Positions 37,493-46,124 of a DNA stretch of 64,000 nt are shown here, in pieces. A program made the translations under genes and the position numbers. The stretch covers positions 30,096-94,095 of the forward strand of contig JAIYCW010000034.1 of NCBI GenBank assembly GCA_027487815.1, in the 5' to 3' direction. Under the pieces are notes generated by a model. That model saw only the letters and a list, made by a program, of their open reading frames with translations. It ran no database searches and had not been told where the DNA came from. Position 1 is the stretch's first letter. Every line of letters starts with the position of its first letter. The DNA comes from Burkholderiales bacterium. Lineage in GTDB: Bacteria; Pseudomonadota; Gammaproteobacteria; Burkholderiales; Burkholderiaceae_E.

Positions 37493-38227
37493 CTAAACCC
37501 TAAGCCACTGGGGCGACGGAAGCTCGTTGAATACGCGACGCAATCCATGGCCCCAACCTTGGCGCAGCGAGTTGAAATACTCGTCATCCAGGCCGATGCG
37601 GTGTCGAAAGCCGACGGTAAACTCATCGCGGCGCAACAGTGCCAGATCAATCGGAAGGCCAACGGATAAGTTACTCTTCAGAGTCGAATCGAACGACACC
37701 AAAGCGCATTTCACGGCCTCCTCCATCGAAGTGCCCGGCTTGACCACACGATCAATCACCGGCTTGCCGTACTTCGCCTCACCAATCTGGAAATAGCAGG
37801 TATCCAGAGTGGTTTCAATAAAGTTGCCCTGCGGATAGACCGAAAACAGGCGCATGCCTTCGCCCTTGATCTGACCACCCACGAGGAAGCTGCAGCCGAA
37901 GTCGATGTTGCTTTGCACATACTGACTGGCTGACGTTTGCGCGATGATCCGGCGCACCTGTGCGCCAACCAACTCAGCTACTTCAAACATGCTCGGCGCA
38001 TTCAGAACATGGGATTCTTCGTGAGTGATACCGCGACGCAGAGCATTGGTTACCGCCTGGGTGGTGGCGAGATTGCCGGCATTGAGCAGAACAATCACCC
38101 GCTCACCGGATTGCTCAAACACAGTCATCTTGCTGAAGGTGGACACATGGTCGACACCAGCGTTGGTACGGCTGTCGGAGGCAAAAAGCATGCCTTCGTC
38201 GAGGTTCATCGCAACACAATAGGTCAT
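37493..38227 (-). CDS. Anbu proteasome-like peptidase
   Basis: This 244-residue Ntn hydrolase belongs to Anbu (ancestral beta subunit, bacterial proteasome homologue). After removal of Met, Thr becomes the N-terminal nucleophile (MTYCVAMN). Asp18 in FASDSRTNAG and Lys33 in TFSKMTV fit the proteasome triad, and GCSFLVGGQIKGE is kept. Anbu forms open helical rings in vitro, but substrates are unknown. It is the last gene of a four-gene row with a transglutaminase-like protease, an alpha-E protein and an ATP-grasp protein, its standard partners. Confidence 0.9.
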   Translation of the reverse strand: MTYCVAMNLDEGMLFASDSRTNAGVDHVSTFSKMTVFEQSGERVIVLLNAGNLATTQAVTNALRRGITHEESHVLNAPSMFEVAELVGAQVRRIIAQTSASQYVQSNIDFGCSFLVGGQIKGEGMRLFSVYPQGNFIETTLDTCYFQIGEAKYGKPVIDRVVKPGTSMEEAVKCALVSFDSTLKSNLSVGLPIDLALLRRDEFTVGFRHRIGLDDEYFNSLRQGWGHGLRRVFNELPSPQWLRV

Positions 38228-38236
38228 CGCAGAGCC

Positions 38237-39025
38237 CTAAGCGGTTTGGACCTTGGCGTGCGCAGACAACTGCTCCTGACCGCCCCCCAGTCGAATACCT
38301 CGCACCGGACAGGCATCCAGATAGTCTCGCCCCAAAGCGAGCTTGATATAGCCACCCGCCACCTCTCTAGTGCGGCTCACATCAAAGCTGATCCAGCGGT
38401 TCGACACCCAGGCCTCAGCCCAGGCATGGCTAGCAACATCCTGCCCATTGCCGCTATATACATACCCGCTCACATAGCGCGCGGGTACGCCAAGCGATCG
38501 GGCGCAACTAATGAAGACATGGGCGTGGTCTTGGCCCAGTGCGCCTTGGGCAGCAAAGGCCTGTGTAGCGGTGAAGTCGGCTTGCGTATGCCCCGCGCCA
38601 TGGGGAAGCTTTTCGAGAATGGCGCTGGCCAGATCATTCATCGCAATGTAGGGCCGCCCTACAACAATGCTGCGAAACGGGGCAATAAACTCGCTCATGC
38701 TTTCATTGCTATCGGTGAGCCCGGTGGGGCGCAAGAACACCTGCGGGTTGATTCGACCAGCCGCTTCGCCTTGATCGGTATCGTCCACCTCAACCTGCCC
38801 ACGAGCCACCAAGGTGATCTCATCATGCGGCCGGTCCAGGGTAAGCACCTGGGTGATGTTGTCGAAAGCATCTCGCAACGCTACCTGAGACCCGGGCAGA
38901 TCCAGCTCCCAGCGCACCACTTTTTGGCGAGCAGTTGGATACGGCGACAGGCGAATGTATTGCGTACTGCGCTGCACCGGTTCGGCATAACGATAGGTAG
39001 TGGAGTGAATGACTGAAAGCAGCAT
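38237..39025 (-). CDS. Transglutaminase-like cysteine peptidase (Anbu operon)
   Basis: The 262-residue protein has the Bact_transglu_N region (RLSPYPTARQKVVRWELDL) and a transglutaminase-type core with Cys174 (HVFISCARSLGVPARYVSG), His200 (ASHAWAEAWV) and Asp215 (WISFDVSR). Such enzymes cleave or join amide bonds. It starts two bases after the alpha-E gene and ends nine bases before Anbu, so all are probably one transcript. Confidence 0.88.
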   Translation of the reverse strand: MLLSVIHSTTYRYAEPVQRSTQYIRLSPYPTARQKVVRWELDLPGSQVALRDAFDNITQVLTLDRPHDEITLVARGQVEVDDTDQGEAAGRINPQVFLRPTGLTDSNESMSEFIAPFRSIVVGRPYIAMNDLASAILEKLPHGAGHTQADFTATQAFAAQGALGQDHAHVFISCARSLGVPARYVSGYVYSGNGQDVASHAWAEAWVSNRWISFDVSRTREVAGGYIKLALGRDYLDACPVRGIRLGGGQEQLSAHAKVQTA

Positions 39026-39027
39026 GG

Positions 39028-39960
39028 CTATTTCAGCTCCAGATAAGCACGGTGTACCGCTTCACTCAAGCGGGTGTTGTCGCGCAGAAAACGATCCAGC
39101 GTGTTTTGCAAACCATTGGAGTACACCTCGGCAACATCGCCATGGGTCAGTCTGGCATTGATGGTTGCCGCGATCAGGCGGGCCTGTCGCCCCGAGGTCG
39201 CGGGGAGCTCCTTGAGGATGCGCTCGATTTCATCAAAACAAAACCTCAGTGAGCGCGGCAGCTGAGGATTAAAAATCAAAAGCTCCGCCACACGCTGTGA
39301 GTCGATCGCATCGCGATAGGTATCGCGATAGGCCTCGTGTGAGGACACCGATCGCAACACAGCACTCAAGCGGTAATAATCAGTAACGACGTCGCCCGCG
39401 CTTTGGTTCTCACCCGCCTCGGCCTGCTTGACGGATAAGATCCTCGCAGTATTGTCCGCACGCTCAATGAAGGTGCCCAAGCGGTTGAAGTGATATGGCT
39501 GATCACGACGAATCGTGGCAAAGGTAATGCCACGAAATAAATGGCTGCGTTCTTTCACCCATTCGAAAAACTCTGCATCGATGGTCTCGCCACGAGTCCG
39601 TTTGCGATGCTGAAGCTGAAGCCAGGTGTCGTTGATGTTTTCCCACATCTCGGAGGTGATCGAACCGCGCACGGCACGGGCATTTTCACGCGACCCCTCA
39701 ATACAGTTGAGGATTGAAGAAGGAAAGCTCGCGTCCCAGGCCAAAAACTTCGCCACGTTTTCCGTGGTGGGGGCCTTGCCCGTGGCTTCAAAAGCCTCCA
39801 GGTTACTGGTGATCACCAAAGGCTCGATAGCAGACTGCGCCGAGGAGCCCGATAACAACCCGAGCGATTGGCCCACATCCAAAATACGCGCCATGTTTTC
39901 GGCGCGCTCAAGATAACGCGAAAGCCAATAAAGATGCGAGGCGACCCGTGACAACATCAC
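39028..39960 (-). CDS. Alpha-E domain protein (DUF403)
   Basis: The 310-residue helical protein starts MMLSRVASHLYWLSRYLERAENMARILDV, the alpha-E hallmark, and contains AVRGSITSEMWENIND and FIERADNTARILSVKQ. It regularly accompanies a circularly permuted ATP-grasp enzyme. Comparative work has proposed that the pair makes or adds a peptide. No chemistry has been shown. Its start overlaps the ATP-grasp stop by four bases (ATGA). Confidence 0.88.
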   Translation of the reverse strand: MMLSRVASHLYWLSRYLERAENMARILDVGQSLGLLSGSSAQSAIEPLVITSNLEAFEATGKAPTTENVAKFLAWDASFPSSILNCIEGSRENARAVRGSITSEMWENINDTWLQLQHRKRTRGETIDAEFFEWVKERSHLFRGITFATIRRDQPYHFNRLGTFIERADNTARILSVKQAEAGENQSAGDVVTDYYRLSAVLRSVSSHEAYRDTYRDAIDSQRVAELLIFNPQLPRSLRFCFDEIERILKELPATSGRQARLIAATINARLTHGDVAEVYSNGLQNTLDRFLRDNTRLSEAVHRAYLELK

Positions 39961-41495
39961 TGATCTCCCGACACAGCGCCTTGCGGCAGATCATCAAGCG
40001 TTGCATTGGCCTGGGCTTGATCAGAGGCTTCGGGCTCGCTCACTACCCAGGTGTCTTTGGTGCCGCCGCCCTGCGAGGAATTCACCACCAGCGAGCCTTT
40101 GCGCAAGGCCACCCGAGTCAGGCCACCTGGCACCATACGAATATCGCGGCCCACCAATACAAACGGGCGCAAATCGATATGTCTGGGGGCAACGCCCTCT
40201 TCCACAAAAGTCGGGCAGGTAGAAAGCGCCAGGGTAGGTTGCGCAATATAGTTGCCAGGATTAGATTTCAATACCGCCCGGAAGGTCTCAATTTCTTCCT
40301 TGGAGCTGGTGGGACCGACCAGCATGCCGTAGCCACCTGCGCCATGAACCTCTTTCACCACTAGCTCGGCGAGATGATCCAGCACATAGGCAAGATCATC
40401 GGGCTTGCGGCACATCCAGGTGGGCACGTTCTTGAGAATCGGCTCTTCGCCCAGATAAAAACGCACCATTTCCGGCACATAGGGATAGATGCTCTTGTCA
40501 TCGGCCACGCCGGTGCCAATCGCGTTGGCAATCACCACTCTGCCCAGGCGATATGCGGCCAGCAGACCGGGCACCCCAAGCATGGAATCGGCGCGAAAAG
40601 CGAGTGGATCGAGAAACACGTCATCAACTCGGCGATAAATCACATCTACCCGCTGGGGACCGCTTGTGGTGCGCATAAAGACATAGCCGTCTTTCACAAA
40701 CAGATCCTGGCCTTCCACCAGCTCAATGCCCATCTGCTGGGCAAGAAAGGTGTGTTCGAAGTAAGCGCTGTTAAATCGGCCTGGGGTCAGCAAGACGACG
40801 GTCGGCCGATCAACATGGGTGGCAGCGCGCAAGGTTTGAAGCAATAGCGCCGGGTAATGCTCCACGGGCTGCACCGCATAACGCCTGAACAAGTCGGGGA
40901 ACAGGCGCATCATCATCTTGCGGTTTTGCAGCATGTAGGACACCCCGGAAGGCACCCTCAGATTGTCTTCAAGAACGTAATAGTCACCATCATTGTGGCG
41001 AACAATGTCCACACCAACAATATGCGCATAGGTGTCATGCGGCAGTTTCATGCCGATCATCGCCACCTGAAACTGGTCGTTAAGCAAGATCTGCTCGGCC
41101 GGAATCACCCCTGCTTTGAGAATGGCCTGATCATGGTAAATGTCGGCCAGAAAGCGGTTTATGGCTGTCACGCGTTGCACCAAACCGCGGCGCAGTTGCT
41201 CCCATTCGGTGCCAGAAATAATTCGGGGCACCACATCGGACGGAATCAGACGCTCAGTGCCGCTCTCATCGCCGTATACCGAAAAGGTGATGCCGATACG
41301 CCTGAAAATCAGGTCGGCTTCGGCCCGTTTGGCTGCCATCGCGTCGGCGTTGGTTTCGCCCAGCCACTGCTGGTAAGCCTCGTAATGCTCTCGGGGCGAG
41401 TCCGCGCCAAGCAACATTTCATCGAAAATGCCGGGCCCGGGCGGGATAACCGTGAAGCCGGGGTCTTTGGAAAAAGAGGCCATGGTGTCGTTCAT
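39957..41495 (-). CDS. Circularly permuted type 2 ATP-grasp protein (DUF404/DUF407)
   Basis: The 512-residue protein has the family opening FDEMLLGADSPREHYEAYQQWL, then YHDQAILKAGVIP, the DVDF-like region and the permuted ATP-grasp strands including HGAGGYGMLVGPTSSKEEI. The family is predicted to be an amide ligase, but no product is known. It is the first gene of the Anbu operon, 76 bases from fur. The C-terminus (about the last 30 residues) is loose and Ala/Gln-rich. Confidence 0.88.
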   Translation of the reverse strand: MNDTMASFSKDPGFTVIPPGPGIFDEMLLGADSPREHYEAYQQWLGETNADAMAAKRAEADLIFRRIGITFSVYGDESGTERLIPSDVVPRIISGTEWEQLRRGLVQRVTAINRFLADIYHDQAILKAGVIPAEQILLNDQFQVAMIGMKLPHDTYAHIVGVDIVRHNDGDYYVLEDNLRVPSGVSYMLQNRKMMMRLFPDLFRRYAVQPVEHYPALLLQTLRAATHVDRPTVVLLTPGRFNSAYFEHTFLAQQMGIELVEGQDLFVKDGYVFMRTTSGPQRVDVIYRRVDDVFLDPLAFRADSMLGVPGLLAAYRLGRVVIANAIGTGVADDKSIYPYVPEMVRFYLGEEPILKNVPTWMCRKPDDLAYVLDHLAELVVKEVHGAGGYGMLVGPTSSKEEIETFRAVLKSNPGNYIAQPTLALSTCPTFVEEGVAPRHIDLRPFVLVGRDIRMVPGGLTRVALRKGSLVVNSSQGGGTKDTWVVSEPEASDQAQANATLDDLPQGAVSGDQ

Positions 41496-41571
41496 ACCTC
41501 CTGTATTGCAAGTGGCATGCCTGGCTTAATGAAAAGCCGCAGCGGCCGCGCCTGGCCCGAACTCGGATCCA

Positions 41572-42000
41572 TCAGGACCGCCGATGCTCGCAATGTGGTT
41601 TTGTGCAGTTCGCATACAGCGATAGCGCGTGGTCCTGGAGCGCAAACCCCAAATCCTTGGCGATCTTGTGCTGGCGCTTTTCTATCTCAGCATCAAAAAA
41701 TTCTTCAACCCGGCCGCATTGCAGGCACACGAGGTGGTCGTGGTGCGAGCCCTCGTCGAGCTCGTAAACCGCCTTGCCTGATTCAAAATTGCTTCGTTTG
41801 AGCATACCGGCCTGCTCAAACTGGGTCAGCACCCGGTAGACCGTAGCCAGCCCGATATCCTGATCCTCGGCAAGCAGCTCCTTGAAAACATCCTCGGCGC
41901 TCATGTGGCGCTCACGCCGGGCTTGAAACACCTCCAGGATTTTCAGTCGCGGCAGCGTGGCCTTGAGGCCGATATTTTTGAGTTCGTTGGATCCTGGCAT
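41572..42000 (-). CDS. fur: Ferric uptake regulator
   Basis: The 142-residue protein has the Fur winged helix ([16 protein letters not shown] and [18 protein letters not shown]), the [16 protein letters not shown] metal segment, and the late Cys pair (NCTKPHC). It represses iron uptake genes when iron is present and often acts on bfr. It diverges from bamE with a 75-base gap, the classic fur-bamE pair. I saw no good Fur box of its own. Confidence 0.96.
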   Translation of the reverse strand: MPGSNELKNIGLKATLPRLKILEVFQARRERHMSAEDVFKELLAEDQDIGLATVYRVLTQFEQAGMLKRSNFESGKAVYELDEGSHHDHLVCLQCGRVEEFFDAEIEKRQHKIAKDLGFALQDHALSLYANCTKPHCEHRRS

Positions 42001-42075
42001 GGCAGCTCGCGCGGGTTTAGTCCACTAAATGCTTATCATATCGGGTTATACCGCCTAAACCGAGCTTGCCGAATC

Positions 42076-42534
42076 ATGAGTCTTGCGTTTTTATCCCCGT
42101 TTTTGCCAGCCGGCTCGCGATCACCCAGCGTCATTGGTGCCGTTGCACTTATTGCGCTGACCCTTGGAGGCTGTGCTTCGCGCGACCCCAATCGCAGTGG
42201 CATCCTCGAGCCCTACCGGTTCAGCTTGCCCCAGGGTAACTATGTCACCCAGGAGATGGTCGACCAGCTCAAGCCTGGCATGAATCGAGAGCAGGTGCGG
42301 TTTGTGATGGGCTCGCCCTTGCTGGTTTCCGGGTTTCGCAACGACCGCTGGGACTATGTGTTTCGCTTCCAGTACCCCAACCGCAAGGCAGAGTTACGAC
42401 GGGTGGTTGTGCGGTTTGAAAACGAGCGAGTAGCGGCTATCGATGCCGATGCCCTGCCCCAGCGCGATGACAACAATGATCCGGCTTTACCCGGATACCG
42501 TGCCCCCAGCGCTAAAACCACCCCGGCTCGCTGA
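42076..42534 (+). CDS. bamE: Outer membrane assembly lipoprotein BamE
   Basis: From the ATG at 42076 the protein has 152 residues. It has a lipoprotein signal (VALIALTLGGCASRD) and the BamE/SmpA domain (NYVTQEMVDQLKPGMNREQV, RFVMGSPLL, DRWDYVFRFQYP). It helps the Bam complex fold outer-membrane proteins. A Gln/Asn/Pro-rich C-terminal tail of about 20 residues is extra. It lies 19 bases before dapB. Confidence 0.94.
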   Translation: MSLAFLSPFLPAGSRSPSVIGAVALIALTLGGCASRDPNRSGILEPYRFSLPQGNYVTQEMVDQLKPGMNREQVRFVMGSPLLVSGFRNDRWDYVFRFQYPNRKAELRRVVVRFENERVAAIDADALPQRDDNNDPALPGYRAPSAKTTPAR

Positions 42535-42553
42535 AAGCCGCGAGGACCCAAGA

Positions 42554-43372
42554 ATGATCAGAATTGCGATAGCCGGTGCCTGCGGGCGCATGGGCCAGAT
42601 GTTGATTGAAGAGGTGCTCAAGGCCCCTGACGCCAAGCTTGCTGCGGCTTTCGACATGCCAAACCATGCTCGCCTTGGCGAAGATGCAGGGGCACTGCTC
42701 GGCAAAACCACTGGCGTAGCTATCACCAGCGATGCGGCGCAAGCCCTGGCTTTGGCCGACGTGGTGATCGACTTCACCCGCCCGCAAGCCACCCTCGAAC
42801 TGCTTGAGCAAGCGGCGCAACGCGGGGTCAACATGGTGATAGGTACCACCGGATTCAGCGTGGTCGAACGCGAACAAATCGCGCGGGCTGCAGAAAAAAC
42901 TGCAGTCGTATTCGCCCCCAACATGGGCGTAGGCGTCAATGCCACCCTGAAGCTGCTGGAGGTCGCCGCCGGCATCCTAAACCAAGGCTACGACATTGAA
43001 GTGATTGAAGCGCACCACCGCCATAAAGTCGATGCTCCATCGGGCACGGCCCTTGAAATGGGGCGAACCATTGCCAAAGTGCTGGGCGTGAGCATCGAAG
43101 GGGAAGGTCATGTGGGGGTGTTTGCCCGGCATGGGGTGACCGGTGAACGCGAAGCCGGCAGCATCGGCTTTTCCACCATTCGCGGCGGCGACGTGGTCGG
43201 TGATCATACTGTCATGTTCCTGGGCACAGGTGAGCGTATCGAAATCACTCATCGCTCCAACAGCCGCGCCACATATGCGGTGGGTGCAGTTCGGGCGTGC
43301 CGGTTTTTGGCTGGGCACCGCACTGGTCTGTTCGATATGCAGGATGTGCTGGGGCTTCGCAAACTCGCTTAG
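42554..43372 (+). CDS. dapB: 4-hydroxy-tetrahydrodipicolinate reductase
   Basis: The ATG at 42554, before IRIAIAGACGRMGQM, gives 272 residues and has GAGG upstream. The nucleotide motif GACGRMG, the E-A-H-H-R-H-K catalytic segment (IEAHHRHKVDAPSGTA) and IGFSTIRGGDVVGDHTV are all present. It makes tetrahydrodipicolinate for lysine and peptidoglycan. Upstream in-frame codons overlap bamE and are not needed. Confidence 0.96.
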   Translation: MIRIAIAGACGRMGQMLIEEVLKAPDAKLAAAFDMPNHARLGEDAGALLGKTTGVAITSDAAQALALADVVIDFTRPQATLELLEQAAQRGVNMVIGTTGFSVVEREQIARAAEKTAVVFAPNMGVGVNATLKLLEVAAGILNQGYDIEVIEAHHRHKVDAPSGTALEMGRTIAKVLGVSIEGEGHVGVFARHGVTGEREAGSIGFSTIRGGDVVGDHTVMFLGTGERIEITHRSNSRATYAVGAVRACRFLAGHRTGLFDMQDVLGLRKLA

Positions 43373-43409
43373 GTCATTCTGAGCACTTGCCTTTTCTCCA
43401 AATACACAC

Positions 43410-43428
43410 GATAATCATTCTCATTACG
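43410..43428 (+). promoter_or_regulatory. Fur box upstream of bfd-bfr
   Basis: GATAATCATTCTCATTACG matches the 19-base Fur consensus at about 14 positions, and the inner hexamers GATAAT and TCATTA are exact. It lies 59 bases before the bfd start, consistent with iron control of ferredoxin and bacterioferritin. Confidence 0.65.
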
Positions 43429-43486
43429 GTTCGCCAATGGCTCCGGTCATTATCCCCGGCCATGACCGTGTGTAACGGGAGCAGTC

Positions 43487-43768
43487 ATGATTGTTTGCGT
43501 GTGCAATGCGGTATCAGACCGGGATATTCGGCGCGAGCTTGAGGCCGGTGCGAGCTGTCTCGAAGACTTGACCGAACGACTGGGCGTCGCCAACTGCTGC
43601 GGTGCTTGCGCTCAATGTGCGGAGCAACTTCTGACCGAAAGCCGCTCGCTTGCGCCAAAACGCTCAAGCCTTCCGGATGAATTGGGTTTTGCCGAAGTGT
43701 TAGCGCCAGTCCGTGCTCCCCGCCCCTCTATAATTTACTCTTTGCATAACTCTCGGAACGCCTCATGA
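43487..43768 (+). CDS. bfd: Bacterioferritin-associated ferredoxin
   Basis: The 93-residue protein has the Bfd 2Fe-2S ligands Cys4 and Cys6 (MIVCVCNAVSDRDI) and the C-C-G-A-C pair (NCCGACAQC). Bfd reduces iron in bacterioferritin so it can leave the cage. Family members usually end near 65-75 residues; here a further 25-30 residues without cysteine follow. The bfr ATG overlaps its stop (ATGA). A Fur box precedes it. Confidence 0.88.
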   Translation: MIVCVCNAVSDRDIRRELEAGASCLEDLTERLGVANCCGACAQCAEQLLTESRSLAPKRSSLPDELGFAEVLAPVRAPRPSIIYSLHNSRNAS

Positions 43769-44247
43769 AGGGTGACAAAAAAGTCATCAGCCTGCTGAAT
43801 CAGCAACTGACCAACGAACTGACCGCGATCAACCAGTACTTCCTCCATGCCAGGATCTATCAACACTGGGGTCTGGAAAAGCTCAACGCCAAGGAGTATT
43901 CGGAGTCAATTGGCGAGATGAAGCATGCCGATAAGTTGATCCAGCGCATTTTGATGCTCGATGGCCTGCCCAACCTGCAGACCATGCACAAGCTGCAAAT
44001 CGGTGAGACCACGGTTGAAATCCTGGGTTGCGATTTGAAGGTGGAGCAAGGCTCGCAAGCCCACCTGAAAGATGCCATCGTTCACTGCGAACAAGTGCGC
44101 GACTTCGTCACCCGCGATCTGTTGCAGGAGATCCTTGAAGATACCGAGGAGCATATCGATTGGCTCGAAACCCAGCTTGAGCTTGTAGAACGCGTGGGCT
44201 TAGAGAACTACCAGCAGTCGATGATGGGCACGAGCGAGTCCTCCTAA
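43765..44247 (+). CDS. bfr: Bacterioferritin
   Basis: The 160-residue protein has the Bfr ferroxidase residues (Glu18 in LTNELTAINQYFLHARI, EMKHADKLIQRIL with Glu51/His54) and Met52-type heme contact in the same helix, and is full length. It stores iron in 24-subunit shells. It is cotranslated with bfd and followed by a strong terminator. Confidence 0.95.
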   Translation: MKGDKKVISLLNQQLTNELTAINQYFLHARIYQHWGLEKLNAKEYSESIGEMKHADKLIQRILMLDGLPNLQTMHKLQIGETTVEILGCDLKVEQGSQAHLKDAIVHCEQVRDFVTRDLLQEILEDTEEHIDWLETQLELVERVGLENYQQSMMGTSESS

Positions 44248-44270
44248 GACTGCGGTTTTTGCCAGTCTTG

Positions 44271-44294
44271 AAGGCCGGAATTCCGGCCTTTTTT
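44271..44294 (+). terminator. Rho-independent terminator after bfr
   Basis: AAGGCCGGAATTCCGGCCTT is a perfect 20-base palindrome ending in a T-run (TTTTTT). It lies 23 bases after the bfr stop. The 150 bases that follow up to the CAP-domain gene show nothing I can assign. Confidence 0.88.
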
Positions 44295-44449
44295 ATTGCC
44301 TTTTCCAGCCAATCCCGCCTTTGCCGCCACTCGTCCTCACCCGTGCACCGCTCATGGGTTGAAGCTCGAAACACCCCGGGTTCAACCGGTTTAATGCTTC
44401 CACAAGATACAAATTCAGCACCGCCAGGGAATTGCGATGAGCAAAGCGC

Positions 44450-45094
44450 GTGCACAGTGGAATCAAACAAAGCCTTGTCACCAACCGACAAGGCCGGGCA
44501 AGCGGTCAATGGCGGCGAGCGGCTTGGAGCCTATCGCTAGTTGCCGGGCTGCTTTTTCCGGGATTTGCTGCAGCCGACGAACGCCTGGCGCTGGATGCAA
44601 CGCAGTTAATCAACACCATCCGGCAAAAGCTGGATGCATGTGGGGAAGAGGGGTTGCTGGGCAATATTCAAATCAATTCGCCTGCCCAGCCGGTGAGCCT
44701 GACAGTGAAGGCCGAAAGGCCGTTGTTAACCTGGAATCCCAGGTTAGCCACTGTCGCCGCGAGGCACGCTCGAGCCATGGCCGAGCACAATTTCTTTGAT
44801 CATACCGATCCGCAGGGTCGCTCAGTGGGCCATCGCGCAAGTGACGGTGGTTATCGGTGGCGCGTGGTCGGCGAGAATCTCGCTGCAGGCCATGAATCGA
44901 TTGGTGATGCGGTACGAGGCTGGTTACTTTCAACCGGGCATTGTCAAAACCTGATCGATCCGCGCTTTGTGGAGTTTGGGGTGGCCAAGGTGCAAAGCGC
45001 CAACCCGTTTGATCGTTATGGTACCTATTGGGTTCTGGTGATGGGCCGGCCAACCGGCAACGATGTTGCTGCCCGAGACACCAACCTGCGTTGA
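44450..45094 (+). CDS. Secreted CAP-domain (SCP/PR-1-like) protein
   Basis: The 214-residue protein has a signal peptide (SLSLVAGLLFPGFAAA) and a CAP domain with HARAMAEHNFFDHTDPQGRSVGHR and GENLAAGHESIGDAVRGWL. CAP proteins are secreted, and bacterial roles are mostly unknown (wall binding or sterol-like ligands). The only in-frame start before the signal is GTG 44450, since a stop codon lies nine bases upstream. The ribosome site is weak. It converges with the ChaN-like gene. Confidence 0.75.
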   Translation: MHSGIKQSLVTNRQGRASGQWRRAAWSLSLVAGLLFPGFAAADERLALDATQLINTIRQKLDACGEEGLLGNIQINSPAQPVSLTVKAERPLLTWNPRLATVAARHARAMAEHNFFDHTDPQGRSVGHRASDGGYRWRVVGENLAAGHESIGDAVRGWLLSTGHCQNLIDPRFVEFGVAKVQSANPFDRYGTYWVLVMGRPTGNDVAARDTNLR

Positions 45095-45128
45095 TTCACA
45101 GCCCTTCTAGGCTACAGCGCTCCAGCTG

Positions 45129-45998
45129 TTAGGGCTTTTTCGCGGGCGCACCAAGGCGCTTTTTAAGCTCCTCACACGGATCGGGGCGCGCCTGCGCCGG
45201 GAAGCGTTCCTGCCGATCAAAACTTGCAGAATCCATAGTGTCGCCTGGCTCTACCATCGCGACTGAAAACACCTGCCATGTTGGCTCCAGACCAGAAACA
45301 AAGCGGGGCAAGCCCCAATCCTTGCGTGCGTGTCCGTTGCCGACAAGAGCTACCAATGGCAATTGATATGTGCGCCTCGCCTTCACTGCGGCCGCAGCCA
45401 TCGTGGCATCCCGAGCTTGCTGCGCCCGCATCATCGCAGGCAGCATCGCCGCGGGCATCAAGCCGCAATGACCCTCCTCGATAGCACGCTTTTGGCCCTC
45501 AACCTCGCTTGCACTAAATCCCGGCCAAGAGACCGCAGGCAACCCCGGCGCTTGATACTCCTTCGACTCCGGTCCAAGGCGCGCAGCGGCCATGGCCAGG
45601 CGCGAGGGCAAATTCAGCGCCACAATTGGCCAGCCACGATCGAGCGCCAATTGCACCACTGGCTCATAAAGCTCCCACTGCCAGCCATCAAACCGAAAGC
45701 CCGCCGATTGAGCCAAGGCGCGGGCCGACAGGCCGCTGGCCTGGCCCTTCTCGATATCCGATTGCCGATCCACATCCAGATGCTCAAGTCCGAGCACTAT
45801 GCGTCGATGGGGCGGCAAAGCCTTCAACCAGGCCAACCGCGCAGCATGCTGAATGGCGGCATCATGCAGCTCACCCAGCACCACCATCTCGTGCTTGGCC
45901 AGCGCGGTATCGAGCCACACAGAATCCTTCGCAAAACTCGCAGAAGTGCTGCCCATCCACAGGCCCATAGCCCATGCTACAGTGCCAAGGCTGTGCAT
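45129..45998 (-). CDS. ChaN-like heme-binding family protein without lipobox
   Basis: From ATG 45998 the protein has 289 residues with a signal peptide (MHSLGTVAWAMGLWMGSTSA) cut after SFA. It then has the ChaN core (VVLGELHDAAIQHAARLAWL and RRIVLGLEHLDVDRQSDI). Campylobacter ChaN is an outer-membrane lipoprotein that binds heme. Here no cysteine is present at the cleavage site, so it should be soluble in the periplasm. It diverges from tonB across an array of TTGTTG repeats. An in-frame extension to 46115 is possible but would read through those repeats. Confidence 0.78.
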   Translation of the reverse strand: MHSLGTVAWAMGLWMGSTSASFAKDSVWLDTALAKHEMVVLGELHDAAIQHAARLAWLKALPPHRRIVLGLEHLDVDRQSDIEKGQASGLSARALAQSAGFRFDGWQWELYEPVVQLALDRGWPIVALNLPSRLAMAAARLGPESKEYQAPGLPAVSWPGFSASEVEGQKRAIEEGHCGLMPAAMLPAMMRAQQARDATMAAAAVKARRTYQLPLVALVGNGHARKDWGLPRFVSGLEPTWQVFSVAMVEPGDTMDSASFDRQERFPAQARPDPCEELKKRLGAPAKKP

Positions 45999-46050
45999 CC
46001 AGGGGGTGCCAAAGGCTCGTATGCTGAGCCAGACATCATGTTTCCATACG

Positions 46051-46101
46051 TTGTTGCGCAAGTTTGTTGACCTAAGTTTGTTGACCCGAGTTTGTTGACC
46101 T
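46051..46101. repeat. Tandem TTGTTG/AGTTTGTTGACC repeats between chaN and tonB
   Basis: Three 14-base units of form (A/G)AGTTTGTTGACC plus one base run from 46060 to 46101. A fourth TTGTTG lies at 46051. TTGTTG cores start at 46051, 46064, 46078 and 46092, spaced 13, 14 and 14. The block lies in the divergent promoter gap of the chaN-like and tonB genes, so an operator array is the first idea. Confidence 0.85.
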
Positions 46102-46124
46102 CTACCAAGACCCATTTTTCGACT

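Noticed and set aside
37937..39016. A 359-codon open frame antisense to the transglutaminase and Anbu genes
   Set aside because: Its product has no domain and the minus-strand genes have intact active sites.
40857..41801. A 314-codon open frame antisense to the ATP-grasp gene
   Set aside because: It is a codon-pattern shadow running past the real gene into fur, and no family is recognisable.
42028..42050. A Fur-box-like stretch (AAATGCTTATCATATC) between fur and bamE
   Set aside because: It matches only about 10 of 19 consensus positions, so autocontrol by Fur cannot be claimed.
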